This document shows positions 8,619-17,316 of a stretch of DNA of 64,000 nucleotides, piece by piece. The position numbers were made by a program, and so were the translations under genes. The DNA comes from Rs1 sp029027825 (GTDB lineage Bacteria > Pseudomonadota > Gammaproteobacteria > Pseudomonadales > Balneatricaceae), in the NCBI GenBank assembly GCA_029027825.1, contig CP093399.1, positions 3,782,001 through 3,846,000 of the forward strand, in the 5' to 3' direction. The notes beneath the pieces were generated by a model that had not been told where the DNA came from, searched no databases, and was given only the letters and a program-made list of their open reading frames with translations. Positions within the stretch are counted from its first letter, which is position 1, and every line of letters starts with the position of its first letter.

Positions 8619-10346
8619 ATGGAAATTCATCAACTGACTTCTTCTTTAAGCGTCAGCCCACAGCTTGATGCTAAAGACATTCAACAACTGGTCGACGCCG
8701 GTTTTAAAACCGTCATTTGTAATCGACCTGATCAAGAGGGAGAAGACCAGCCAAGCAGTGATGAAATGCGTACAGCTTGCGAAAGCCTAGGAATAAAATG
8801 GTACTATTTGCCGGTTAATCCTAAATCCTTAAGTGACCAGCAAGCGTTGCAATTTGGCCAACTGCTAGACGAGGCACCCTCACCTGTACTTGCCTACTGC
8901 CGCACAGGTACGCGCTGCACCAAGCTTTGGGCTTTAAGCCAAGCGGGAAAAACTGACCTAGAGCAGATTATTGCCAGCGCTAGCAGCGCAGGTTACGACG
9001 TGACCACACTAAGTGAGCGTATTTTGGCCCTAAAAGGCACCGAGCAGGATAATAAAAACCACCAGCAATCGACAGCACCGAAATCAACTGCCACCCCTTA
9101 TATTAGAAAACAAGTTGGCTCGCATAAAGTCTTGATTATAGGTGGTGGAGCCGGCGGTCAAGCAGTGGCCGCTAGTTTGTTAAAACGTAAACCAAACCTA
9201 GACATCGGCATCGTAGAGCCATCCTCTGAACACCATTATCAACCCGGCTGGACGATGGTCGGTGGGGGGATTTTTAAAGCGTCAGAAACACAGCGAAAAA
9301 TGATTGATGTCATGCCTGATCGCGCCCAGTGGTATCAAACAAAAGTCACTCACTTTGAACCAGAAAATAACTTGGTAGTATTAACTGATGGAGAGATCAT
9401 CGTTTATGACTACCTAATTGTAGCACCGGGCTTAAGTATAGACTGGGGGGCAATCGAAGGCTTAGAAGCAGCCTTGGGTAGAAATGGCGTCACCTCCAAC
9501 TACCGTCACGATTTGGCACCTTACACTTGGCAGCTAGTACAATCTACTAGTAGTGGAAAAGCCATTTTCACCCAACCTCCTATGCCTATAAAATGTGCTG
9601 GAGCCCCGCAAAAAGCCATGTATTTAGCTTGTTCGGAATGGCTGGACAAATCACGATTAAAAAATATTGAGGTTGAATTTTGCAATGCAGGTCCAGCACT
9701 GTTTGGCGTCGCACACTACGTACCCGCCCTAATGACCTACATTGAGAAATATAATATTCAACTCAGTTTTACGCAAAATTTAATCAAAGTAGATGGTCCG
9801 AATCAAATAGCTACTTTTGCAGTAAAAGATAGCGAGGGAAACACCCAAGAAATTCAAAAACCTTTCGATATGTTGCACGTTTGCCCAGTACAAAAACCAC
9901 CACAGTTCATCAGCGCAAGCCCTCTCGCCGACGCCAGTGGCTGGTTAGACATCAACCCTGAAACACTACAGCACAAAAAACATGCCAATATTTTCGGCAT
10001 AGGTGATGTCAATAATACAGCCAATGCAAAAACTGCAGCGGCAGTTAGAAAACAAGCTCCGGTGATTGCTGAAAACTTAACCGCTCTGCTAAACAATCAA
10101 TCCCTCACTGCTAGCTATGATGGCTACGGTTCCTGTCCATTAACCGTGCAGAGAGGAAAAATAGTGCTGGCTGAATTTGGCTATGGCGGAAAATTATTAC
10201 CTACCTTGCCACTGTGGCTAATCGATGGCAAAAAACCTTCTAAACTAGCCTGGCTATTAAAGGAAAAATTACTGCCTTGGATCTATTGGAATGCGATGCT
10301 TAAAGGTAGAGAGTGGCTGGTTACACCCAATAAAAAAACCGACTGA
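8619..10346 (+). CDS. DUF442 phosphatase-like / sulfide:quinone reductase fusion
   Basis: 575-aa fusion. Residues 1-130 are a DUF442 (Blh N-terminal, dual-specificity-phosphatase-like) domain with the loop CRTGTRC (C94 to C100). Residues 165-575 are a flavoprotein disulfide reductase of the SQR type: FAD-binding GGGAGG at 175, an HHYQPGWTMVGGG stretch, and two cysteines placed like the SQR redox pair, C326 in IKCAGAPQ and C422 in LHVCPVQ. SQR oxidises sulfide and passes electrons to quinone at the membrane. The DUF442 domain is suggested to act in sulfur transfer. I chose ATG 8619 because GGAG (8609-8612) lies 6 nt upstream; an in-frame TTG at 8607 overlaps that site. It lies in one group with the dioxygenase and SulP genes. 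Confidence 0.9.
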   Translation: MEIHQLTSSLSVSPQLDAKDIQQLVDAGFKTVICNRPDQEGEDQPSSDEMRTACESLGIKWYYLPVNPKSLSDQQALQFGQLLDEAPSPVLAYCRTGTRCTKLWALSQAGKTDLEQIIASASSAGYDVTTLSERILALKGTEQDNKNHQQSTAPKSTATPYIRKQVGSHKVLIIGGGAGGQAVAASLLKRKPNLDIGIVEPSSEHHYQPGWTMVGGGIFKASETQRKMIDVMPDRAQWYQTKVTHFEPENNLVVLTDGEIIVYDYLIVAPGLSIDWGAIEGLEAALGRNGVTSNYRHDLAPYTWQLVQSTSSGKAIFTQPPMPIKCAGAPQKAMYLACSEWLDKSRLKNIEVEFCNAGPALFGVAHYVPALMTYIEKYNIQLSFTQNLIKVDGPNQIATFAVKDSEGNTQEIQKPFDMLHVCPVQKPPQFISASPLADASGWLDINPETLQHKKHANIFGIGDVNNTANAKTAAAVRKQAPVIAENLTALLNNQSLTASYDGYGSCPLTVQRGKIVLAEFGYGGKLLPTLPLWLIDGKKPSKLAWLLKEKLLPWIYWNAMLKGREWLVTPNKKTD

Positions 10347-10408
10347 ATGACACAAAATATTAAACAGTCGATACCGGCGACAAAAATTGACTGTAAGACA
10401 GTGTCAAA

Positions 10409-10425
10409 GCTAGCCATTGGCTAGC
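10409..10425 (+). other. Intercistronic hairpin
   Basis: GCTAGCC-ATT-GGCTAGC, a perfect 7-bp stem between the SQR-fusion and sulP genes, preceded by a smaller ACTGT-AAG-ACAGT hairpin. There is no T tract. It may be an mRNA-processing or partial-termination element that sets sulP level. Confidence 0.35.
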
Positions 10426-10462
10426 AAGCACTTAAGCCTATCTAATCACCCACAGGTTTTTT

Positions 10463-12175
10463 ATGTTAAAACAGTATTTCCCCATTTTAGAATGGCGAAA
10501 AACATACGATAGCACGGCGCTAAGCAGTGATTTATTAGCAGCTATCATCGTCACCGTCATGCTAATCCCGCAGTCTCTTGCCTATGCCTTGCTTGCAGGA
10601 CTCCCTGCAGAAGTGGGTCTATACGCAAGCATCTTACCGCTGCTCGCCTATACAGTGTTCGGCACTAGTCGCGCTTTATCGGTCGGCCCAGTAGCAGTTA
10701 TTTCGCTGATGACGGGGGCGGCAATCAGTCAATTAAATTTAGCCGATGACGCAGAATATCTAGCGGCGGCTATTGCATTAGCCTTTATGTCGGGGGTAAT
10801 GCTGATTTTAATGGGTGGTCTTAAGCTCGGCTTGCTGGCTAATTTACTCAGTCATCCCGTCATATCAGGGTTCATCACCGCGGCCGGTTTAATCATTGCT
10901 GCCAGCCAGTTAAAACATATATTCGGCGTCAGCGGTACTGGCCACAATCTCATCGAAATAATTTACTCACTATATTTACAGCTGAGCAATATAAATATAA
11001 TTACTTTTATTATCGGCAGTAGCACCACTATCTTCCTATTTTGGGTACGCCACTCTTTCAAACCATTACTTACTTCTCTAAAACTATCGGAGTCACTGGC
11101 CACCATTTTGGCAAAAACCGGCCCTGTTTTAGCGATTGCCATCACCATCTTAGTCACGTGGGGATTGAGTTTAACCGAGCAAGGTGTCGCGGTAGTTGGC
11201 CATATACCACAAGGATTACCTAGCATAGCGCTCCCTGAATTTGACCTGCAACTTTGGCAGCAATTACTCAGTTCAGCCCTGATCATCAGTATTATTGGTT
11301 TTGTCGAATCAGTTTCCGTTGCCCAGACCCTAGCGGCAAAACGGCGCCAGCGAATTGTTCCCAATCAAGAGCTAATCGGGTTGGGGGCGGCCAATATAGG
11401 TTCGGCAATTTCTGGGGGCTTCCCTGTCACTGGTGGATTTTCTCGCTCGGTGGTCAACTTTGATGCCGGTGCGCAAACCCCAGCGGCAGGTGCTTACGCT
11501 GCTGCAGGTATCGCTTTAGCCACCATATTTTTAACCCCTCTGATCTTTTTCCTACCCAAGGCAACCCTCGCAGCGACGATTATTGTGGCAGTGCTGTCAC
11601 TGGTAGATTTAAGCGCATTAAAACGTACTTGGAGTTATTCTCGCAGTGATTTTGCCGCAATGCTAATCACCATCATTTTCACCCTCAGCCACGGTGTCGA
11701 ATTGGGTATTGTTTTAGGGGTAGCTCTATCAATATTACTGTACCTATACCGCACCAGTAAGCCGCATAGTGCCGAGGTAGGTTTAGTCTCAGGATCTGAA
11801 CATTTTCGAAATGTAGAACGTCATCAAGTGCAAACTGACCCTTCAATTATAACCTTGCGTATTGACGAGAGTTTATACTTTATCAATGCACGATATTTAG
11901 AGGATAGAGTGTACGATTTAGTGGCAAAGAACCCCCACATTAAACATTTAGTACTAATGTGCCCGGCGGTTAATTTTATTGATGCATCGGCATTAGAAAG
12001 TTTAGAGGCGATCAACTCACTACTCAAAGACAGCCAAGTTAAGTTTCACTTATCAGAAGTAAAAGGCCCGGTGATGGATAGACTGCAGCGCAGCCATTTT
12101 TTCGAGCAGCAAACTGGACAAGTTTTTCTCAGTCAATTTGACGCTTGGCAACATTTAAAACCCCAGACGAAATAA
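10463..12175 (+). CDS. SulP-family anion permease with STAS domain
   Basis: 570-aa inner-membrane transporter. The N-terminal part has the SulP signature around residues 30-75 (VTVMLIPQSLAYALLAGLP, then GLYASILP) and about 10-12 hydrophobic segments. The GFPVTGGFSRSVVNFDAGAQ region matches the conserved second half. The C-terminal ~110 residues form a STAS domain (LRIDESLYFINARYLED, then HLVLMCPAVNFIDASALESL). Such proteins carry sulfate, bicarbonate or other oxyanions. Its position after the persulfide dioxygenase and SQR genes suggests sulfite/sulfate movement linked to sulfide oxidation. The 116-bp gap before it contains hairpins, so it may have its own promoter. Confidence 0.92.
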   Translation: MLKQYFPILEWRKTYDSTALSSDLLAAIIVTVMLIPQSLAYALLAGLPAEVGLYASILPLLAYTVFGTSRALSVGPVAVISLMTGAAISQLNLADDAEYLAAAIALAFMSGVMLILMGGLKLGLLANLLSHPVISGFITAAGLIIAASQLKHIFGVSGTGHNLIEIIYSLYLQLSNINIITFIIGSSTTIFLFWVRHSFKPLLTSLKLSESLATILAKTGPVLAIAITILVTWGLSLTEQGVAVVGHIPQGLPSIALPEFDLQLWQQLLSSALIISIIGFVESVSVAQTLAAKRRQRIVPNQELIGLGAANIGSAISGGFPVTGGFSRSVVNFDAGAQTPAAGAYAAAGIALATIFLTPLIFFLPKATLAATIIVAVLSLVDLSALKRTWSYSRSDFAAMLITIIFTLSHGVELGIVLGVALSILLYLYRTSKPHSAEVGLVSGSEHFRNVERHQVQTDPSIITLRIDESLYFINARYLEDRVYDLVAKNPHIKHLVLMCPAVNFIDASALESLEAINSLLKDSQVKFHLSEVKGPVMDRLQRSHFFEQQTGQVFLSQFDAWQHLKPQTK

Positions 12176-12188
12176 TTTAATCTAGCCT

Positions 12189-12231
12189 GCTTTTAGCTTG
12201 CCAACCTAACCAAGCTAATTAAAAGCTCTTT
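12189..12231 (+). terminator. Probable terminator of the sulfide operon
   Basis: Inverted repeat GCTTTT-AGCTTG / CAAGCT-(AATT)-AAAAGC with a 10-nt loop and a short bulge, followed by TCTTTC. A second TGCCAGC/GCTGGCA pair lies at 12241-12270, between this operon and the convergent gene. Confidence 0.45.
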
Positions 12232-12287
12232 CACTATCCATGCCAGCTCTGTAGCTTATCGATGCTGGCACAGAACAGTGCAACTGA

Positions 12288-13274
12288 TTAAACAGAGATA
12301 ACCTCGCAGCGATTGTGAGGCTGAGAAAAGTCTAAAATGGGCCCCTGTGGAGTGATCAGCGTCGGGTTGATGGTTTCGTGAGAGCCGTAGTAATGCGCTT
12401 TGATATGCTCCATATCGACTGTTTCAGCAATATTCGGCTGCTGGTATAAATCCCGCAAATAATTACTCAATGCTGGATAATCAGCAATTCGCTTTAGATT
12501 ACACTTAAAGTGACCGACATACACAGCATCAAAACGAATCAAGGTCGTAAATAACCGCCAATCGGCTTCGGTGAGTAAATCACCCGTCAAATAACGCTGT
12601 TTGCTCAAGCGCTGCTCTAAACTGTCTAAACAACTGAATACTTTGACAACCGCCTGATTGTAAGCACTTTGAGTCGTAGCAAAGCCTGCTTGGTAAACGC
12701 CATTATTAATGTGTTGATAAACCTGATCATTAATTGCATCAATAGCAGAGCGCAGCGCTTGAGGATAATAGTCCCCCGCTTTTGCGCCGATACCATCAAA
12801 GGCACTATTGAACATGCGAATAATGTCTGCCGATTCGTTACTGACGATAGTATTGGTATGTTTATCCCACAAAATAGGAATGGTCACCCGCCCGCTGTAA
12901 TCCGCTTGTGCCAAAGTATAAAGTTGGTGCACATGACTGACGCCATTGACAGAATCGGCAATCACTCCAGATCCAGGTTCAAAACTCCAGCCCTTATCTC
13001 CCATAAAAGCGTTGACCACCGATAGCGAAATCATCTCTTTCAGCCCTTTTAAGGCCCGAAAAATCAAACTGCGATGTGCCCAGGGGCATGCCAGTGATAT
13101 ATACAAGTGATAGCGTCCCGCCTCCGCTTTAAAGCCCCCTTTTCCAGTGGGCCCCGCGCTGCCATCCGCTGTCACCCAGTTGCGAAAATGTGCATCCTTA
13201 CGCACGAATTTACCTTGATTGGCTTTAGTGTCATACCAAGCGTTACTCCACTTTCCATTGATTAACAATCCCAT
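12288..13274 (-). CDS. yqjG: Glutathionyl-hydroquinone reductase (Xi-class GST, YqjG-like)
   Basis: 328 aa, the normal length. The N-terminal thioredoxin-like domain carries the catalytic CPWAHR motif after YHLYISLA, as in YqjG/PcpF enzymes that reduce glutathionyl-hydroquinones. The central SNESADIIRMFN and C-terminal helical segment (TEADWRLFTTLIRFDAVYVGHFKCN) are family-specific. It is cytoplasmic. It lies 19 bp downstream of the pirin gene on the same strand, so the two are very likely co-transcribed under the divergent LysR regulator. Pirin plus YqjG-type pairs are common and point to quinone or electrophile stress. Confidence 0.95.
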   Translation of the reverse strand: MGLLINGKWSNAWYDTKANQGKFVRKDAHFRNWVTADGSAGPTGKGGFKAEAGRYHLYISLACPWAHRSLIFRALKGLKEMISLSVVNAFMGDKGWSFEPGSGVIADSVNGVSHVHQLYTLAQADYSGRVTIPILWDKHTNTIVSNESADIIRMFNSAFDGIGAKAGDYYPQALRSAIDAINDQVYQHINNGVYQAGFATTQSAYNQAVVKVFSCLDSLEQRLSKQRYLTGDLLTEADWRLFTTLIRFDAVYVGHFKCNLKRIADYPALSNYLRDLYQQPNIAETVDMEHIKAHYYGSHETINPTLITPQGPILDFSQPHNRCEVISV

Positions 13275-13293
13275 CTTCGACTCCTTAATTTAG

Positions 13294-14157
13294 TTAAAAT
13301 TTACCCGCATAATAATCACTGAATGCGGTTTTTAGCTCGGTTTGAGTATTCATCACGAACGGCCCGTGCCTCGCTATGGGTTCATTGAGAGGCTGACCAG
13401 CTACCAGTACGAAGCGGCTATCTTCTGTCGCCTGTATTTGCACTTGCGATCCGCCAGTTAATACGCCGAGTTCATCCACCGCGATACTTCGACCGGCAAT
13501 CTGTAGCGCACCTTCAAGCACATAGACAAAAGCATTGTGCTGCTCCTCAAGCACCTGCTTAAAACTAGCCGCTGCGGGCAATATCACTTCGATGTAAGTA
13601 GGGAAAGTATAGCTATTGCAAACTGGCCCAGTCGTGCCTGTCTCAGTATAAGTGCCGGCAATAATCCGCACTCTTGTACCATTATTGTCAATGTCCAATG
13701 GCACTTGTTCAGCGGAAAGCTCTTGATAACTTGGCTCTATCATCTTCGCACTTTTCGGCAAATTGACCCACAACTGCAAGCCTTTCAGCTTGCCAGCTTG
13801 TTGCTCAGGCATTTCAGAGTGTAAAATCCCTCGTCCGGCCGTCATCCACTGTACTCCTCCGGGAGCAATCAGCCCTTCATTACCTCGACTGTCGGTATGG
13901 CGCATATTCCCATCTAACATGTAAGTTACTGTCTCGAAGCCACGGTGTGGATGCGTGGGGAAACCAGCAATGTAATCATCGGGATCGTCACTAGAAAAAC
14001 AATCCAGCAATAGAAAGGGATCTAGCATTGGCAATTCAGCGCTACCAATCATCCGTCTTAATTTAACACCTGCTCCATCCGATGTGGCCATCCCTGTAAT
14101 CACTCTGCTGAGCTGCCTTAACGGGTTACTCTGAGCTGTACCTGCTGATCGTTTCAT
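13294..14157 (-). CDS. Pirin-family protein
   Basis: 287-aa bicupin. Pirin metal ligands are visible in HPHRGFETVTYML, in the later H of NMRHTDSRG, and in GRGILHSEMPE. Bacterial pirins bind Fe and some have quercetin dioxygenase activity. An in-frame GTG at 14169 would add four residues; I chose ATG 14157 because GGGG sits 6-7 nt upstream. It is transcribed divergently from the LysR gene and upstream of the glutathionyl-hydroquinone reductase, so the LysR protein is the likely regulator. Confidence 0.92.
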   Translation of the reverse strand: MKRSAGTAQSNPLRQLSRVITGMATSDGAGVKLRRMIGSAELPMLDPFLLLDCFSSDDPDDYIAGFPTHPHRGFETVTYMLDGNMRHTDSRGNEGLIAPGGVQWMTAGRGILHSEMPEQQAGKLKGLQLWVNLPKSAKMIEPSYQELSAEQVPLDIDNNGTRVRIIAGTYTETGTTGPVCNSYTFPTYIEVILPAAASFKQVLEEQHNAFVYVLEGALQIAGRSIAVDELGVLTGGSQVQIQATEDSRFVLVAGQPLNEPIARHGPFVMNTQTELKTAFSDYYAGKF

Positions 14158-14242
14158 TTTAAGCCCCACTGGCTATTCAATATGTATACAGCCATACTAA
14201 CTGTTGTTTTATTGCGAACAAACCCAGATAATCGGGAATAAT

Positions 14243-14264
14243 AATTGTGATTAACAGAACAATT
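14243..14264. promoter_or_regulatory. Candidate LysR operator
   Basis: AATTGT-N10-ACAATT, a perfect dyad in the 120-bp divergent intergenic region, of the T-N11-A type typical of LysR-family sites. It overlaps the space just upstream of the LysR gene's GGAG. It is likely used for autorepression and pirin-operon control. Confidence 0.45.
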
Positions 14265-14277
14265 GATTGGAGTTACT

Positions 14278-15186
14278 ATGGGGCAGCTAGAAGACATGTC
14301 GGTGTTTATTCGGATTGTAGAAGCCGGGGGCATAGGAAAAGCGGCAGAGCAATTAAGTTTGGCGAAATCCGCGGTCAGTCGACGTTTAGTAGATCTTGAA
14401 ACAAGGCTGAATACTAAGCTTCTAATCCGAACCACCCGTAAATCCAGCCTGACGGATGCTGGCAGAGCTTATTACCAGCGCGCTCTCACCATACTCGATG
14501 ATGTCAGTGCCCTTAATAGCCAAACCAGCGATAGCAATACTACATTAGATGGTACTTTGCGGATTGCCCTACCCCATTCTTTTGGCCTAATGCATTTATC
14601 TGCAATCATCGACCAATTCATCCGGGCACACCCCAAACTCAATTTGCACATTGATTTTTCTGATCGTAAAGCTGATTTAGTCGAAGAGGGCTATGAGCTG
14701 GCGATCAGGATTGGAGAACTTAAGGACTCCAGCTTACAGGCAAAAAAATTAACCCCCATCCGCCACATTTTATGTGCCAGTCCCGACTATATAAAGACCC
14801 AAGGTGAACCACACAACATTATCACTTTGAAAAAACAACATTTTTTACAGTACGGAATATCCGGCCAACAAAGTATTTTAATCATTGACCCACAAAAAAA
14901 GCGTCATCAGGTCGAATTATCTGCAAAAATTGCCGCTAATAACGGGATATTTCTCAAAGAAATGGCGATAGCCGGTCATGGAATAGTCTATCTACCCAGC
15001 TTTATCGTCTGGAAATCGCTGGCCAGTAATCAGCTGGTGCCGATCTTAAGCGACCACCAGCTACTCACCACCGGCATGCACGCTGTCTATCCACAAACTC
15101 GATATTTATCGCTACGCGCTAGACTGTTTATTGACTTTTTGGCCGACAAGTTTGCGCAACAACCTTATTGGGATGGTAATGACTAG
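14278..15186 (+). CDS. LysR-family transcriptional regulator
   Basis: 302 aa, normal LTTR length. The N-terminal winged helix-turn-helix covers residues 5-65 (FIRIVEAGGIGKAAEQLSLA then KSAVSRRLVDLETRL), followed by a two-lobed inducer domain beginning about residue 90 (LDGTLRIALPHSFG). It belongs to the large group of LysR proteins with an MEDMSVFIRIVE-like start. ATG 14278 has GGAG at 14269-14272; an ATG at 14263 is in frame but lacks a site. It is divergent from the pirin-yqjG pair, which it probably controls. The inducer is unknown. Confidence 0.93.
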   Translation: MGQLEDMSVFIRIVEAGGIGKAAEQLSLAKSAVSRRLVDLETRLNTKLLIRTTRKSSLTDAGRAYYQRALTILDDVSALNSQTSDSNTTLDGTLRIALPHSFGLMHLSAIIDQFIRAHPKLNLHIDFSDRKADLVEEGYELAIRIGELKDSSLQAKKLTPIRHILCASPDYIKTQGEPHNIITLKKQHFLQYGISGQQSILIIDPQKKRHQVELSAKIAANNGIFLKEMAIAGHGIVYLPSFIVWKSLASNQLVPILSDHQLLTTGMHAVYPQTRYLSLRARLFIDFLADKFAQQPYWDGND

Positions 15187-15188
15187 AG

Positions 15189-15286
15189 GAGACCTCTGCA
15201 TAAAATTGCGAGCGAAGGTAATACAAGGCAAAAACCAGCGAGGTAGCGCAGTTATCATACCCTCTGGGTAAGCTATCAGAGGTCTC
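15189..15286. repeat. Intergenic repeat, copy A
   Basis: 98-bp element bounded by perfect 10-bp inverted ends GAGACCTCTG (15189-15198) and CAGAGGTCTC (15277-15286). The interior has AGCGAAGGTAATAC and GCAAAAACC. It fills the whole space between two convergent genes and ends exactly at the stop of the pseudouridine synthase gene. The same ends recur at 19889-19935, 35640-35802 and 36948. Confidence 0.7.
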
Positions 15287-16011
15287 TAGAATTTTAAATC
15301 GCCTATCAGGGCCATTGCCTGCTCGCGACTAAGCTCACGGAAAGCCCCAGGCGCTAAATCTCCAAGTGACAAGCTGCCCACCCGCTCCCGATGCAGACTA
15401 AGCACTTCATTACCTATAGTCGCAAACATCCGCTTCACTTGATGATGGCGACCTTCATACAACGTTAGCCAAGCATTATGTCGATCAATTATTTGCAGTT
15501 CGGCAGGTAAAGTAGTGACATCTTCATTGGCGAAGTATACCCCCGCTGCGAACACCGCTTGTGCTTGCGCCGCTATTGGCTCTCTCGTACTCACCCGGTA
15601 TAGTTTTGCTACTTTCTTATTTGGCTGAGTGACCCGCCGCGACCACTGACCATCATTAGTCAATAGCACTAAGCCAGTCGTTTTAAGGTCTAATCGCCCG
15701 GCTAAATGTAAATTTTCAGCCATAGACTCAGGCAGGCAATCTAACACCGTCGGGTGTTGATGATGAACCGTGGAACTCACCACCCCCGCTGGCTTGTGCA
15801 ACATTATGTACACGGCTTGCCGAGATTGCAGGATCTGCCCATCGACACGTATATCACAAAACTCGCTAACAGCCAGTCGCGCCTCTGTACACAGTTTTCC
15901 ATTGACCTGCACCCGCTGCCCAGCCAGTATCGCTTTGCAGGTCTGCTTGCTATGCGGGGTATGTAGTTGGATAAATCGATCTAAACGCATCTTTGGATAA
16001 TTACAGGTCAT
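15286..16011 (-). CDS. rRNA pseudouridine synthase, RsuA/RluB-E-F family
   Basis: 241 aa. An N-terminal S4 RNA-binding segment (MRLDRFIQLHTPHSKQ, then GQRVQVNGK) is followed by the synthase domain with the catalytic-Asp motif GRLDLKTTGLVLLTNDG and the later EGRHHQVKRMFATIG. Length and the S4 domain fit RsuA, which makes pseudouridine 516 in 16S rRNA, but RluE/RluF-like specificity is not excluded. ATG 16011 is used here; an internal ATG at 15990 begins right at the S4 domain, and neither has a clear Shine-Dalgarno. The 3' end touches the repeat element at 15189-15286. Confidence 0.9.
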   Translation of the reverse strand: MTCNYPKMRLDRFIQLHTPHSKQTCKAILAGQRVQVNGKLCTEARLAVSEFCDIRVDGQILQSRQAVYIMLHKPAGVVSSTVHHQHPTVLDCLPESMAENLHLAGRLDLKTTGLVLLTNDGQWSRRVTQPNKKVAKLYRVSTREPIAAQAQAVFAAGVYFANEDVTTLPAELQIIDRHNAWLTLYEGRHHQVKRMFATIGNEVLSLHRERVGSLSLGDLAPGAFRELSREQAMALIGDLKF

Positions 16012-16133
16012 TATAAGTATCCGTATAATACAGCAAATTCAGTGTGCTACGCTCTTCGTCCTCACATATTTGTCTGGATGCCCTGATTGCTAAACAAACC
16101 CCGTATCTCTGTGCATCAGGACATGTAAATGAT

Positions 16134-17036
16134 TCAAGGGCTGCTTACTGACTCCAATAACTGCCAGTCTCTATATTTATCATCTAAAAACCCTGCATGC
16201 TGAAATGCACGACGTAGAAGATCGTCACCGGTACGCATCTTAGCAATATATTTTTGCACAATAGCATGTAATTTAGTGCTCGCATGGTTGAACACGAACA
16301 CCCGACTATCGGTCAACAGCACTTTATAGCCTGGTACCCGGTATAATTTAAGCCCTCGCATGATATACGCCGAGCCTATTCCTCCCAGGGTAAAATCTGC
16401 TCTATTTTTTTTGATGAAAACCCCAACTTTTTGTAAGCGAGATAAGGTTTCAATCGTTTCTACGCCGAGTAATTGCATAGTTTTATGGCTTTGGTAAAAA
16501 GATTGCGCAGTGACGCCAACCAGAGAACTGAGCTTATTTTCTGACAGCGCAGCAAGCACCACAGCCATGTTCTCTTTTGTGGTAAAAAAACCGACATAGT
16601 ATTCACCCCGTCCAATCACCGGATCGCTGAGAATGAAATGCTCACTGTTAAATCGATTATCTTCGGTTATTGAACTGACAAAAATAGTATGACCTAGAAC
16701 AGCACCAGCGCCACTGGCCAAAGATTTTTTGCGCCTGAAACCGTTCCCTGACACCACAAACTGTATGCTACCCAAAAAACCGGCCTCTTTAATCGCATTA
16801 CACAGCAACACCGTCACTATACTCTTGCGGCCAATGTTTTTAGTTTGCGGGGAAAAAACTGGCGGACATCTGGCGATAGGCCAAGATAAGTCACCCTGAT
16901 CAATCCCTATTTCTCGAGCAAAATTTCCCTGTAAAAAAGCCTTACTATGGATAATTCTAAATGGCTCTTGAGCGTTTACTTCACTGGCAACACTGAGCAT
17001 TATCCCGATGCAATAAACGACAATTTTTTTATTCAT
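16134..17036 (-). CDS. Exported protein, possible periplasmic binding-like
   Basis: 300-aa protein with a clear signal peptide (MNKKIVVYCIGIMLSVASEVNAQ, cleaved after residue 22 or so). The rest reads like a divergent family-3 solute-binding/sensor protein: a lobe with GNGFRRKKSLASGAG, then SDPVIGRGEYYVGFFTTKEN and a second lobe ending in RAFQHAGFLDDKYRDW. I do not recognise a named family. It stands alone with no transporter genes, like the orphan binding protein at 1020-1769, and may be a paralogue type. The 280 bp upstream separate it from the divergent channel gene. Confidence 0.6.
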   Translation of the reverse strand: MNKKIVVYCIGIMLSVASEVNAQEPFRIIHSKAFLQGNFAREIGIDQGDLSWPIARCPPVFSPQTKNIGRKSIVTVLLCNAIKEAGFLGSIQFVVSGNGFRRKKSLASGAGAVLGHTIFVSSITEDNRFNSEHFILSDPVIGRGEYYVGFFTTKENMAVVLAALSENKLSSLVGVTAQSFYQSHKTMQLLGVETIETLSRLQKVGVFIKKNRADFTLGGIGSAYIMRGLKLYRVPGYKVLLTDSRVFVFNHASTKLHAIVQKYIAKMRTGDDLLRRAFQHAGFLDDKYRDWQLLESVSSP

Positions 17037-17316
17037 AGCAACAGCTCATTAATCTCCAATACTATTAACTCTAGTACAACTCACAAAAATAGTGCCTATA
17101 ATTTTACTATTTTATGCTTAAATTTGAATACACCAGTCCCTTAAGGATAGCCTTAGAATGCCAGCTATGTCGCCCCGCCCCCCAGCAGCATATTCAAATA
17201 ATCCATCAGCTAGCTATAATTCCCCAGCAGCTGGGCAATGCAAAAAACCTGCTATTTAGTACAAGAGCTAACTGAGGCTTGGATTTAATTTTACTCTGAC
17301 TTTAATTATCCTTATC

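Noticed and set aside
17223..17235. CCCAGCAGCTGGG palindrome before the MscS gene
   Set aside because: A one-base loop cannot fold as a hairpin, the size is near chance, and no partner site is seen.
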